A stretch of DNA of 64,000 nt, taken from assembly GCA_002841355.1 (NCBI GenBank), contig PHFB01000010.1, positions 20,712 through 84,711 of the forward strand, written 5' to 3'. A program made the translations under genes and the position numbers. Positions 45,774 through 53,629 of this stretch are shown here, piece after piece. Source of the stretch: Actinobacteria bacterium HGW-Actinobacteria-1 (lineage in GTDB: Bacteria; Actinomycetota; Coriobacteriia; Anaerosomatales; Anaerosomataceae). The stretch's first letter is position 1; every line of letters starts with the position of its first letter. The notes beneath the pieces were generated by a model. The model was given only the letters and a program-made list of their open reading frames with translations, was not told the DNA's origin and searched no databases.

Positions 45774-47258
45774 ATGGCCATCAAGGATCTTCGCGAGTTC
45801 ATCGCATTGTTGGACACGAAGGGTGAGATGAAGCGTGTCGCCGCCGAGCTGGATCCTGTTCTTGAGATCGGCGAGGTCACCGATCGGGTGAGCAAGGCGT
45901 TCGGCCCGGGGCTTCTGTTCGAGAATCCCGTGGATCGCGAGACCGGTCGGCGCTATTCGATTCCGGTTGCCATAAACCTGATGGGAACGTACGACCGGAT
46001 GGCCTGGGCCATGGGCGTGGATGCCGACACCGGCTCATGGAAGGATCTCGACGCGGTCGCCAGGCGCGTGATGGACAAGCTCCCGCTGGACATGCCCGCG
46101 TCCATGAAGGGCAAACTGGATGTGCTCATGGGTCTTAAGGACCTTGCGGGCGCCGGACCGAAAGAGATCAAGAAGGCCCCCTGTCAGGAAGTCGTGTTTC
46201 GAGGCGACGATGTGGACCTCGGTATGTTGCCGGTCCTCAAGACATGGCCCGACGATGGCGGTCGGTTCATAACGCTCCCGCTCGTGGTCACAGCCGACCT
46301 CAAAGGCAAGCTCAATATCGGCATGTATCGCATGCAGGTCTTCGACAAGAACACCACGGGGATGCACATCCACGAGCACCATGACGGTGCGAAGAACATG
46401 CGCGAGCAGTTCGCAGCAGGCGTGAAGCGAGTGCCTGTCTCCGTGGCGCTCGGCGCCGACCCGGTGACGATCTTCTCGGCAACAGCGCCGGTGCCGCCGA
46501 TCATCGACGAGTACCTCTTCGCCGGCATACTGCGGGGAGAAAGTGTTGAGGTCGTGAAATGCGTGACGAACGACCTGCTCGTCCCCGCGCATGCCGAGAT
46601 CATCCTTGAAGGGTATGTCGAGGCAGGGGAGACCAGGTGGGAAGGGCCGTTTGGAGATCACACTGGCTACTACTCGCTCGCGGATGACTTCCCCGTCTTC
46701 CACGTCGACGCGATCACGATGCGCAAAGACGCGATCTATCCGGCGACCATCGTCGGACGGCCACCGATGGAGGACTGCTACCTCGGCAAAGCGACCGAGC
46801 GGCTGTTCCTTCCCGTGATCAAAGCGATGATGCCTGAAGTCGTGGACTACGATCTTCCGCTCGAAGGCGTCTTTCACAACTGTGCCATCTTCCAGATCAA
46901 GAAGGAGTTCGCCGGCCAGGCGTTTCGGGTCATGAACTTCGCCTGGTCGATGGGGCAGATGATGTTCACGAAGTTCGTGATCGTCGTGGATGAGGACGTC
47001 GACTGCCATGACTACTCGCAAGTTGCGTGGCGTTGCTTCAACAACGTCGATCCGAGCAGGGATGTGCTCATCAACAAAGGGCCGCTCGACAGGCTCGATC
47101 ACAGCAGCAACTACCAGTCGTTCGGGTTCAAGATGGGCATTGACGCGACCAGGCCGCTGCCTGGTGAGGGGCACGACCGCGGATGGCCGGATGCGCTTGA
47201 GATGGACGCCGAGGTCAAGACGCGGATCGACGGACTGTGGGAGCAACTCGGACTGTGA
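45774..47258 (+). CDS. UbiD-family decarboxylase (futalosine-route menaquinone type)
   Basis: Prenylated-FMN-dependent decarboxylase, 494 residues, about the length of E. coli UbiD. Family sequence is seen throughout: MAIKDLREFIALLDTKGEM, GKLNIGMYRMQVFDKNTTGMH, EVVKCVTNDLLVPAHAEI, GPFGDHTGYYS, TIVGRPPMEDCYLGKA and VDEDVDCHDYSQV. Next to a UbiA-type prenyltransferase and the UbiX flavin prenyltransferase it probably acts on prenylated 1,4-dihydroxy-6-naphthoate in menaquinone synthesis (MqnL role), by family context. GTGA overlap with the next gene. Confidence 0.93.
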   Translation: MAIKDLREFIALLDTKGEMKRVAAELDPVLEIGEVTDRVSKAFGPGLLFENPVDRETGRRYSIPVAINLMGTYDRMAWAMGVDADTGSWKDLDAVARRVMDKLPLDMPASMKGKLDVLMGLKDLAGAGPKEIKKAPCQEVVFRGDDVDLGMLPVLKTWPDDGGRFITLPLVVTADLKGKLNIGMYRMQVFDKNTTGMHIHEHHDGAKNMREQFAAGVKRVPVSVALGADPVTIFSATAPVPPIIDEYLFAGILRGESVEVVKCVTNDLLVPAHAEIILEGYVEAGETRWEGPFGDHTGYYSLADDFPVFHVDAITMRKDAIYPATIVGRPPMEDCYLGKATERLFLPVIKAMMPEVVDYDLPLEGVFHNCAIFQIKKEFAGQAFRVMNFAWSMGQMMFTKFVIVVDEDVDCHDYSQVAWRCFNNVDPSRDVLINKGPLDRLDHSSNYQSFGFKMGIDATRPLPGEGHDRGWPDALEMDAEVKTRIDGLWEQLGL

Positions 47259-48193
47259 ACAAGATAGCCGAGAAGCTCAAGGTCCTGCTCGAACTCGTGA
47301 AGTTCGAGCACTCGGTGTTCGCGCTGCCGTACGCCTACATCGGGGCGCTCTACGGGGCCGCGTCAGTGATGTTCGCAGTTCCCGCGATCTACCCGGCCCC
47401 GGCACCAACGCCGACCGCTTGGGTCACGCTCTCGAACTGGCCCACACTCACCGCGCTTCTCTGGATCACGGTGGCGATGGTGGGTGCGCGTGCGTTCGCG
47501 TTCGTTCTCAACCGCGCCATCGACAAGGAGATCGACGCGCGCAATCCGCGTACCGCCGGTCGCGCGATACCTGCCGGGCTCATCAAAGCGTGGGAGCTGT
47601 GGCTGTTCGCCGCGTTCATGTTGGCGGCGTACCTCCACGCGGTGTTCCGGCTTGAGCCGCTCACGCATCTGCTGTGGCCGATTCCGCTTGTCGCGTTTCT
47701 TGCGTATCCGTATATGAAGCGGTTCACGCCCTTGTGTCACTACTGGTTGGGGTTCTGCCTGGGTCTCGCTCCAGTGGCAGGCTGGGTGGCGGTGGGTGGT
47801 TCGATCAGGGCTGCTGCTCCGTGGGTGCTCGGTGGAGCTGTCATGCTCTGGACGGCAGGCTTCGACATGATCTATGCCACCCAGGACGTGGAGTGCGACG
47901 TGCGCGACGGGGTACACAGCATGCCGGCTGACCTCGGGATTCCGGCGGCACTCATGCAGACGCGAGTCACCCACGTCCTGACCGTTGTTCTCCTGGTGGT
48001 CGGCGGAGCGCTCGCGGGTGCTGGCTGGCCCTGGTACCTCGGAGTCGGTGTGGCAACCGCGTTGCTGTGGTATGAGAACAGCATCGTCCACGCGGATGAC
48101 CTTTCGCGTGTGAATGCAGCATTCTTTACCGTCAACGGTGTGATCGCGATCGTTGTGTTCGCGGGTGCGCTCGGCGATCGACTACTTGGCTAG
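47255..48193 (+). CDS. UbiA-family prenyltransferase (menaquinone)
   Basis: An integral membrane aromatic prenyltransferase with about nine helices, 312 residues. The two Asp-rich motifs that bind prenyl diphosphate via Mg are NRAIDKEIDARNPRTAGRAI and DMIYATQDVECD. The N-terminus LVKFEHSVFALPYAYIGAL is typical of the MqnP/UbiA group attaching the polyprenyl tail to dihydroxynaphthoate. The GTG start overlaps the ubiD stop. It sits between the decarboxylase and the flavin prenyltransferase genes. Confidence 0.94.
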   Translation: MNKIAEKLKVLLELVKFEHSVFALPYAYIGALYGAASVMFAVPAIYPAPAPTPTAWVTLSNWPTLTALLWITVAMVGARAFAFVLNRAIDKEIDARNPRTAGRAIPAGLIKAWELWLFAAFMLAAYLHAVFRLEPLTHLLWPIPLVAFLAYPYMKRFTPLCHYWLGFCLGLAPVAGWVAVGGSIRAAAPWVLGGAVMLWTAGFDMIYATQDVECDVRDGVHSMPADLGIPAALMQTRVTHVLTVVLLVVGGALAGAGWPWYLGVGVATALLWYENSIVHADDLSRVNAAFFTVNGVIAIVVFAGALGDRLLG

Positions 48194-48202
48194 GAGACAC
48201 GT

Positions 48203-48799
48203 ATGAAGCACTACGTTGTTGTGATCACCGGCGCATCGGGTTCCGTGTACGGTCTGCGAGCGGTTGAGCAACTGCTCGTCTCGGGTCATACGGTCTCGCT
48301 CGTGGCCACGCCGACCGGTGCTGAGGTCATGGCGTACGAGACCGGACTCAGACTGCCGGAAGCGGCCGCCAAGGAGACCGTACTGCGTTTTCTCGATCTG
48401 CCGCCGGATTCCGCGTTGCGCGTCGTTGCCGACAGCGATCTTTTCGACGCCGTTGCCAGTGGTTCAAGCGCCGTCGACGGTGTCATCGTGGTCCCGGCTT
48501 CAATGGGCTTCGTAGGGTCGGTCGCCGCCGGCCTCGGCGGCGATCTCGCCGAGCGTGCTGCGGATGTTGCGTTGAAGGAGCGTCGTCCGCTTGTACTGGT
48601 GCCCCGCGAGACGCCACTCAATCTCATCCATCTTCGGAATCTCACGGCGCTGGCCGAGGCCGGTGCAGTCATCGTTCCCGCCATGCCAGCGTTCTATCAG
48701 AGGCCCGAGACACTCGATGATATGGTCAACTTCGTTGTCGGCAAGGCGCTTGATGTCCTTGGCATCGAGCACCAGCTCTTTCCGAGATGGCGCGAGTAG
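48203..48799 (+). CDS. ubiX: UbiX-family flavin prenyltransferase
   Basis: Makes prenylated FMN, the cofactor of UbiD enzymes, from FMNH2 and dimethylallyl phosphate. The 198 residues show ITGASGSVYGLRAVEQLL, the VPASMGFVGSVAAGL loop, RPLVLVPRETPLNLIHLRNL and IVPAMPAFYQRPETLDDMV, all family hallmarks. It follows ubiA by nine bases, giving the order decarboxylase-prenyltransferase-cofactor enzyme. Confidence 0.96.
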   Translation: MKHYVVVITGASGSVYGLRAVEQLLVSGHTVSLVATPTGAEVMAYETGLRLPEAAAKETVLRFLDLPPDSALRVVADSDLFDAVASGSSAVDGVIVVPASMGFVGSVAAGLGGDLAERAADVALKERRPLVLVPRETPLNLIHLRNLTALAEAGAVIVPAMPAFYQRPETLDDMVNFVVGKALDVLGIEHQLFPRWRE

Positions 48800-48812
48800 C
48801 TCGCGCGTTCGC

Positions 48813-48842
48813 TTGACGCACGGGCTCGTACAGGAGCAGAAT
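48813..48842 (+). promoter_or_regulatory. Promoter candidate for the 50-residue gene
   Basis: TTGACG (48813-48818), 18-bp spacer, CAGAAT (48837-48842), 64 bases before the ATG at 48906. Confidence 0.45.
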
Positions 48843-48905
48843 CGTACGCATAGCAGGGGTCTTTTCACACCACAATCGCAGCAGTAGTCGTAGAAGGAGA
48901 CAGCC

Positions 48906-49058
48906 ATGACCCTGGCACAGGCGCGTAAGCGCTATCCGCTCGTACCCCGCGAGATCCTCAAATGGGCGATCGACAACATCTCGAACCCGCAGGATCTTGA
49001 GCGCGGCCTCCACCGTCTTGAGCAGGCGAAGCAGATCCAGGTCAAGTACGGCGTCTAG
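48906..49058 (+). CDS. Small hypothetical protein of 50 residues
   Basis: ATG at 48906 is preceded five bases upstream by AGAAGGAGA, one of the best ribosome sites in the window. The product has 50 residues: it begins MTLAQARKRYPLVPREILKW, continues with an amphipathic Asn/Asp/Gln-rich helix (DNISNPQDLERGLHRLEQAK) and ends VKYGV. It is basic at the N-terminus and soluble, with no known motif. Codon use and the ribosome site argue that it is translated. Function unknown. Confidence 0.7.
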   Translation: MTLAQARKRYPLVPREILKWAIDNISNPQDLERGLHRLEQAKQIQVKYGV

Positions 49059-49182
49059 TCCTAGACGCCTGCCGCACCACCCCTCACCCCTGCGTGCGGC
49101 CGCGCGAGACGCCCCCTCGGCTTGCGCGACCCCAGCCGCACGCGACCGCCACGCTGCATGCCGGTGCACTGGCGGAGACGAA

Positions 49183-49213
49183 ACGGCCCGTCCGCGTTAC
49201 GCGGACGGGCCGT
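49183..49213 (-). terminator. Terminator hairpin downstream of tRNA-Cys
   Basis: ACGGCCCGTCCGCG (49183-49196), TTA, CGCGGACGGGCCGT (49200-49213), a 14-bp perfect stem. Read on the minus strand it is followed by TTTCGT, so it ends the tRNA-Cys/tRNA-Gly transcription. Confidence 0.75.
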
Positions 49214-49222
49214 AGTCGTATC

Positions 49223-49296
49223 TGGAGGCGACGCCCGGATTCGAACCGGGGATAAAGGCTTTGCAGGCCTCTGCCTTGCCACTTGGCGACGTCGCC
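49223..49296 (-). tRNA. tRNA-Cys (anticodon GCA)
   Basis: On the minus strand the acceptor GGCGACG (starting at 49296) pairs with CGTCGCC. The anticodon loop has GCA (complement of 49262-49264), and the T-arm CCCGGTTCGAATCCGGG and an encoded CCA (49223-49225) are present. Standard type I length. Confidence 0.96.
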
Positions 49297-49332
49297 GTGA
49301 TGGGGGAGCTGATCGCTCCCGACTCAAGAAAA

Positions 49333-49377
49333 GAAGGTCGGCCCCGAGGGGCTTGTATGAGCCTCGGACCAACCTTC
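49333..49377 (-). terminator. Terminator between tRNA-Gly and tRNA-Cys
   Basis: On the minus strand GAAGGTTGGTCCGAGG pairs imperfectly with CCTCGGGGCCGACCTTC and is followed by a TTCTTTTCTT tract. It partly separates the two tRNA genes. Confidence 0.65.
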
Positions 49378-49389
49378 CGGGGTGTGCTA

Positions 49390-49465
49390 TGGAGCGGACG
49401 ACCGGATTCGAACCGGCGACCCCAACCTTGGCAAGGTTGTGCTCTACCAACTGAGCCACGTCCGC
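49390..49465 (-). tRNA. tRNA-Gly (anticodon GCC)
   Basis: On the minus strand GCGGACG (from 49465) pairs with CGTCCGC. The D-arm GGCTCAGTTGGTAGAGC, the anticodon loop CTTGCCAAG with GCC (complement of 49430-49432), the T-arm CCGGTTCGAATCCGG and an encoded CCA are all present. Confidence 0.97.
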
Positions 49466-49536
49466 GCGCAAGGGGTAGTCTACCAACGGCGGCGATACTG
49501 CTACAATAGTCGTCGCTGTTCCATGGAGCAGTAGAT

Positions 49537-49611
49537 GGGCGCTTAGCTCAGGGGGAGAGCACTTCCTTGACGCGGAAGGGGTCAGAGGTTCAAATCCTCT
49601 AGCGCCCACCA
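49537..49611 (+). tRNA. tRNA-Val (anticodon GAC)
   Basis: GGGCGCT (49537-49543) pairs with AGCGCCC (49601-49607). The anticodon stem CTTCC/GGAAG has loop TTGACGC, giving GAC at 49569-49571. The T-loop GGTTCAAATCC and encoded CCA (49609-49611) are present. TACAAT at 49502-49507 is a possible -10 box. Confidence 0.95.
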
Positions 49612-49623
49612 TCGCAATCTTGA

Positions 49624-49651
49624 GAACCCCGGCGAGACGCCGGGGTTCTTT
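49624..49651 (+). terminator. Intrinsic terminator after tRNA-Val
   Basis: GAACCCCGGCG (49624-49634), AGA, CGCCGGGGTTC (49638-49648), TTT: an 11-bp perfect stem. Confidence 0.85.
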
Positions 49652-49674
49652 GCGTTCCATGTCCGTTGTGCCGA

Positions 49675-49705
49675 TTGGTCTCGGGTGGGGTGACCCCGCT
49701 ATACT
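49675..49705 (+). promoter_or_regulatory. Promoter of the surface L,D-transpeptidase gene
   Basis: TTGGTC (49675-49680), 19-bp spacer, TATACT (49700-49705) in the context GCTATACTTG. A start near 49712 favours ATG 49738 over ATG 49720 as the initiation codon. Confidence 0.55.
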
Positions 49706-49737
49706 TGGGGGGACGGCTCATGCGAAGGGATGGAAAC

Positions 49738-51447
49738 ATGAAGGTTCTCGCCCGTTGGTTCGTGTTCGTGATCATGCTGGCGAGTCTTGTGATTCCAGCA
49801 CCGGCGATGGCTGTCGAATGGCCGGCCGGTGGCGTTCGTGTGGCGCTGGATGCGCGCCGGATCTCCGGATCCGACCGCTATGGCACCTCTGTCGCCATAG
49901 CCCGTGAGGGCTTCCCTGGATGGGCGGGTGTGTCCCACGTCGTGATCGCGTCTGGCGAGACGCGAGCGCTGCCTGACGCCGTTGCTGCAGGAGGCCTCGT
50001 GTGGGCGTACGACGCGCCGCTGCTGCTCGTGCGTGGCACAGGTGTCCCGCAGGCGGTCCGCGTGGCGCTTCAGGAGATTCGTTCGGCGAACTCGACGGTG
50101 ACCGTGACGATCGTGGGTGGCACCGCGGCTGTCAGCCAGGCGTGTGCGAACGAGATCGGCGTGATAATGGGTCAGGATTCGGTGGTGCGCCCATTCAGTG
50201 GCGGCGATCGCTACACGACAGCCGCCGGTGTCGCCGCACTCATGCGCGCCGCCGCAGCCGAGACCTCACGCGACATGGCGCCGGTGGCGCTGGTCGCGAA
50301 TGGAACGAATGCCTTCGGCTTCTATGACGCCCTGGCGCTTTCTGCCGTCTCGGCTCGCATCGGCGCTCCCGTGCTATTCGTAACCAAGACGACGGTGCCC
50401 ACTGCCACGCGCTCCATGCTGACATCGCTTGCGCCCGCAGACGTCGTTGTGGCCGGAAGTGCGGCCGCCGTCAACGCCGACGTCTACAGCGCTGTACACG
50501 GCACTGTGCGCCCTGCGGGCGCGGATCGCTATGGCACGGCGGTTGAGGTCGCGCGCCTCGCGCGTTCACGAGGCTGGCTGGACTCGGCGACAATCGGTGT
50601 TGCGGGGTCGGTCATAGACGCCGTGTGTGGTGCAGGAGTGGCCGGGCGAGCGGGAAGCGCCGTGCTGTTCTCCGAGGCCTGGCGTTTGAGCGGGTCGCCG
50701 GCGCGTTACCTCGCCGGGATGGGGTCGGCTGTGACATCAGCGACTGTCTACGGTGGGGCACCTGCGGTGAGCGAGGCGGTCTTCGCGCAGATTGGGGGCG
50801 CACCGGCGACTCCCGTACTGCTTGCTCCGGCAAGCGGCAACTACGTGGCCAAGTATGCGAACGTCAAAGTCCAGACCGGGGTGAACACCACCCAGGTCGA
50901 TCTGTATGCTGGTGAGAGCCTGGTCGGCACCGCATCTGTGAATAGCTTCGGCGTCGTCGACTTCGGAAAGCGAGCAATGCCGGCTACCGGCATCACCTTC
51001 AAAGTCGTTGCGTCGAATCCGGACGGCAAAAGCGCTGCTCGGACCGCGACGTATAAGCGCCTCTCGTACCCGGCAAGCACGTCGATCGTAATCGACAAGT
51101 CCGACTTCAAACTCTACTGGGTGAAAGGTGACGTGCTGATCAAGGCGTATCCCATCGCCATCGGACGCGTTGGTATGGAGACGCCGGTGGCGACGTGGAA
51201 GATACTCGCAAAGTACCAAACCGATCCCTCCGGCGTTTATGGACCGCGCAAGATGCGACTGTTCCGGAAGACCGGTACGGGAACCAGCACGAAGTACGTC
51301 TACACGGCCTACGGTATTCATGGCACGAACGAGCCCTGGGTTATCGGAACGAAAGCCTCGCATGGCTGCATCCGTATGTACAACGCTGACGTGACCGAAT
51401 TGTGGCCTCAGGTCCCTCTCGGCACCGTCGTCCAGACCAGGGAGTAG
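49738..51447 (+). CDS. Secreted CWB2-repeat protein with C-terminal L,D-transpeptidase (YkuD) domain
   Basis: The 569 residues start with a Sec signal peptide (KVLARWFVFVIMLASLVIP, cleavage near APAMA). Three CWB2 repeats span about 35-330, marked by ISGSDRYGTS, FSGGDRYTTA and PAGADRYGTA. A short Ig-like spacer (about 345-435) precedes a YkuD domain whose catalytic motif is HGTN followed by SHGCIRM near residue 545. YkuD enzymes make 3-3 peptidoglycan cross-links or attach proteins to the wall. An ATG at 49720 is possible, but the promoter position makes 49738 more likely. Peptidoglycan remodelling at the cell surface is inferred. Confidence 0.93.
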   Translation: MKVLARWFVFVIMLASLVIPAPAMAVEWPAGGVRVALDARRISGSDRYGTSVAIAREGFPGWAGVSHVVIASGETRALPDAVAAGGLVWAYDAPLLLVRGTGVPQAVRVALQEIRSANSTVTVTIVGGTAAVSQACANEIGVIMGQDSVVRPFSGGDRYTTAAGVAALMRAAAAETSRDMAPVALVANGTNAFGFYDALALSAVSARIGAPVLFVTKTTVPTATRSMLTSLAPADVVVAGSAAAVNADVYSAVHGTVRPAGADRYGTAVEVARLARSRGWLDSATIGVAGSVIDAVCGAGVAGRAGSAVLFSEAWRLSGSPARYLAGMGSAVTSATVYGGAPAVSEAVFAQIGGAPATPVLLAPASGNYVAKYANVKVQTGVNTTQVDLYAGESLVGTASVNSFGVVDFGKRAMPATGITFKVVASNPDGKSAARTATYKRLSYPASTSIVIDKSDFKLYWVKGDVLIKAYPIAIGRVGMETPVATWKILAKYQTDPSGVYGPRKMRLFRKTGTGTSTKYVYTAYGIHGTNEPWVIGTKASHGCIRMYNADVTELWPQVPLGTVVQTRE

Positions 51448-51568
51448 TCGCCAATTAAGGCTTCGTCATCGTGCAACCGCAGTCTGTTGCTGTCACGATG
51501 GCTGCTGGCGCGTCGTTCTGGGACACTATGGATGTCACAACAGCATCTCGGTCCGTTGGGGGGACGAT

Positions 51569-51799
51569 ATGCCGACGCTTGCTGAGTCCGTCGTCGCAAT
51601 CCTAGAGCCGTTGGTCGGGCAGATGGTCGCCGACACCTGCGTCCGTGCCACTGCCTTGTCGCTTGGCAAGAGCGCCGATGAACTGCAGGGCGGTGATATG
51701 CCTGCGCTTGAGAGCAACGTCAAGCGCTTGCTTGGTCCGGTCGCCCCGAGGCAGACCATCGATTCGATCATCGCGCAGATAGAGGGGAGCATCCGATGA
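51569..51799 (+). CDS. Small hypothetical protein overlapping a membrane sensor gene
   Basis: The 76 residues are mostly helical and acidic-to-neutral: ATG at 51569 starts PTLAESVVAILEPLVGQMVA, then CVRATALSLGKSADELQGGD and VKRLLGPVAPRQTIDSIIAQ. No membrane segment or known motif is seen. GGGGGGA gives a ribosome site. Its stop overlaps the start of the next gene (ATGA), so the two are made together and probably work together. Function unknown. Confidence 0.7.
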   Translation: MPTLAESVVAILEPLVGQMVADTCVRATALSLGKSADELQGGDMPALESNVKRLLGPVAPRQTIDSIIAQIEGSIR

Positions 51800-52614
51800 A
51801 AGCGACCGGTGCATTCTCTCGCAGGACCTGGGCCGTACTGGTGTTGGGCATCGTGGCTGCCGTCATTGTCCAGCTGCTCGTGACCACGGGGATTGGCGGC
51901 GAGACCGCAAGCGTCGCGATCAGCGACATCGGCGGTGTTCTCGTCATTGGGATGGCGGCACTTGTCACCATCAGAACGGCGCTCGCCTTCGGGGCCGGCG
52001 AATCCCTGCGCAGTCAATGGCTGGCCATAGGTGCCGGCATCGTGTTGTACGTTCTTGGAGATCTGATGTGGACGTACATCGAGGTCGTACAGGGGCTGGA
52101 TCCGCCGTATCCCGGCTTGCCGGATGTTTTCTACGTTGCCATGTATGTCTTCCTCGGCTATGGCATCATCAGTGCCGCCCTCGCATACCGAGGTCTCGTC
52201 AAGATGAGGGCACCCCTGATCGGTTCGGCGGTGATCGGAGTCGCGAGCGCGGCGGCGATCTACATCGTTCTGGTGAAAGACATCATCGCCGATCCCGGCG
52301 TCGCACTCTTGGAGAAGGCACTCACAGCCTTCTACCCCGTCGCTGACACGCTCCTTCTACTTGCGCCCGCAGTGTTCATCGTGCTGGTGGTGTCACAGTT
52401 GGGCAGGGGGGCGCTTGGCACGCCGTGGCGGTTCGTGGTCGCCGGCGTCGCCGTGCTGGCGGTCGCGGATGCGTTGTACCAGTGGCTCGAATGGCAGGGA
52501 CTGTACAGCACGGGCCATTTGGTCGACTTGGGCTGGATGATCGGCTACGTGCTGCTTGCGACTGGAGCCTCGGTGATGCGAGACCTTATCCTGCCAGCAG
52601 CGCGGCGCGTCTAG
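51796..52614 (+). CDS. Stand-alone multi-pass membrane sensor-like protein
   Basis: The 272 residues have about eight hydrophobic helices. The stretch DLMWTYIEVVQGLDPPYPGL followed by PDVFYVAMYVFLGYG closely resembles the N-terminal membrane sensor module of many diguanylate cyclases and kinases (the PYPSxADxFY pattern), but no GGDEF, kinase or other output domain follows. The ATG overlaps the stop of the 76-residue gene. It converges on the diacylglycerol-kinase-like gene with a four-base overlap of stop codons. Confidence 0.75.
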   Translation: MKATGAFSRRTWAVLVLGIVAAVIVQLLVTTGIGGETASVAISDIGGVLVIGMAALVTIRTALAFGAGESLRSQWLAIGAGIVLYVLGDLMWTYIEVVQGLDPPYPGLPDVFYVAMYVFLGYGIISAALAYRGLVKMRAPLIGSAVIGVASAAAIYIVLVKDIIADPGVALLEKALTAFYPVADTLLLLAPAVFIVLVVSQLGRGALGTPWRFVVAGVAVLAVADALYQWLEWQGLYSTGHLVDLGWMIGYVLLATGASVMRDLILPAARRV

Positions 52615-53534
52615 GAGAGCGCCCTGGACGGTGGGAAGCTGTCTACCGGAAGCGCATTACCCGGGAGCACGATCATGGCCGCACCGGGCAATACGCGTGC
52701 CCTCACGGGGGTCTTCCTGTCGATGACCTCGCCGTCCGACTGCATAGGCAGTGGCGGTTCCGAGATGATCTCGATCTCACGGGCACTGTGGATCTCAAGT
52801 CCCGGTCGCGCGGCGTGCTCGCCCAGTCTATCGAGCAGCGCTGCCCACACGGCGGGTAGCAACCCTGCGACCGAGCGGGTCTTGATCACAACGACCTCAA
52901 GCATGCCGTCCTGCGCGTCGCTGCCATGCGTGACTGAGAGGTCGAACTGGATCTTGGCGAGATTGACCAGGAGTACAGCGATTCCCTCGGTAGCGACCCG
53001 GCGACCGTCCAATCGCAAGATGAACGTGGCCACGGTCGGCTGCAGGTTCTGGACTGCGGAAAGGAAGTACGCACCCTCTCCAAGCAGTGGCTTGAGTTCG
53101 CGCGCTCCGTCGATCAACGCTGCGTCGAAGCCGGCGCCGGCCATCATGAGGAACCCCACGCCGCCGTCGTAGTCGAGTTCGCCAATATCCACCGCGACTG
53201 GCGACCCGGTCATCGTGAGCGCGGCCAACTCGTACGGCTCGCGAGGGATACCGACGTTGTGTGCGAACAGGTTCGCCGTTCCCGCCGGGTACGGCACCAA
53301 CGGGATACCGGTATCGCGGAGCGCATACGCGACCGAGGAGATCGTCCCGTCGCCGCCGACCGCTACCACACGATCGTAGCCGTGAGCGTCCCGCAGAAGG
53401 TGCGCAAGCACAGTCCCTTCACGCATGAACCGGAGGGTCACCTCGGCACCGAGCTCGCCGAGCTCTCGCACGTAGTCGTACAGACCGGGCTCGCCTAGAC
53501 CGGCGCGCAGGTTCGCCAACATCAAGATGTTCAT
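52611..53534 (-). CDS. Diacylglycerol kinase/YegS-like lipid kinase
   Basis: The 307 residues have the DAGK catalytic domain with VVAVGGDGTISSVAYAL (nucleotide-binding GGDGT) and PYPAGTANLFAHNVGI. The AGAGFDAALID and QSDGEVIDRKTPVR elements in the C-terminal domain are typical of YegS/BmrU/DgkB. It phosphorylates a lipid, probably diacylglycerol. The ATG at 53534 has GGGGGTG eight bases upstream on the minus strand. Confidence 0.92.
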   Translation of the reverse strand: MNILMLANLRAGLGEPGLYDYVRELGELGAEVTLRFMREGTVLAHLLRDAHGYDRVVAVGGDGTISSVAYALRDTGIPLVPYPAGTANLFAHNVGIPREPYELAALTMTGSPVAVDIGELDYDGGVGFLMMAGAGFDAALIDGARELKPLLGEGAYFLSAVQNLQPTVATFILRLDGRRVATEGIAVLLVNLAKIQFDLSVTHGSDAQDGMLEVVVIKTRSVAGLLPAVWAALLDRLGEHAARPGLEIHSAREIEIISEPPLPMQSDGEVIDRKTPVRARVLPGAAMIVLPGNALPVDSFPPSRALS

Positions 53535-53629
53535 GCGGCAGGCACCCCCGCGTGTCACAGTGATGGGATACACTCGATAATCGAGATTCTACGGCATCGG
53601 CGCCAGTGGCGTGCCGAGAAGGAGGCACC

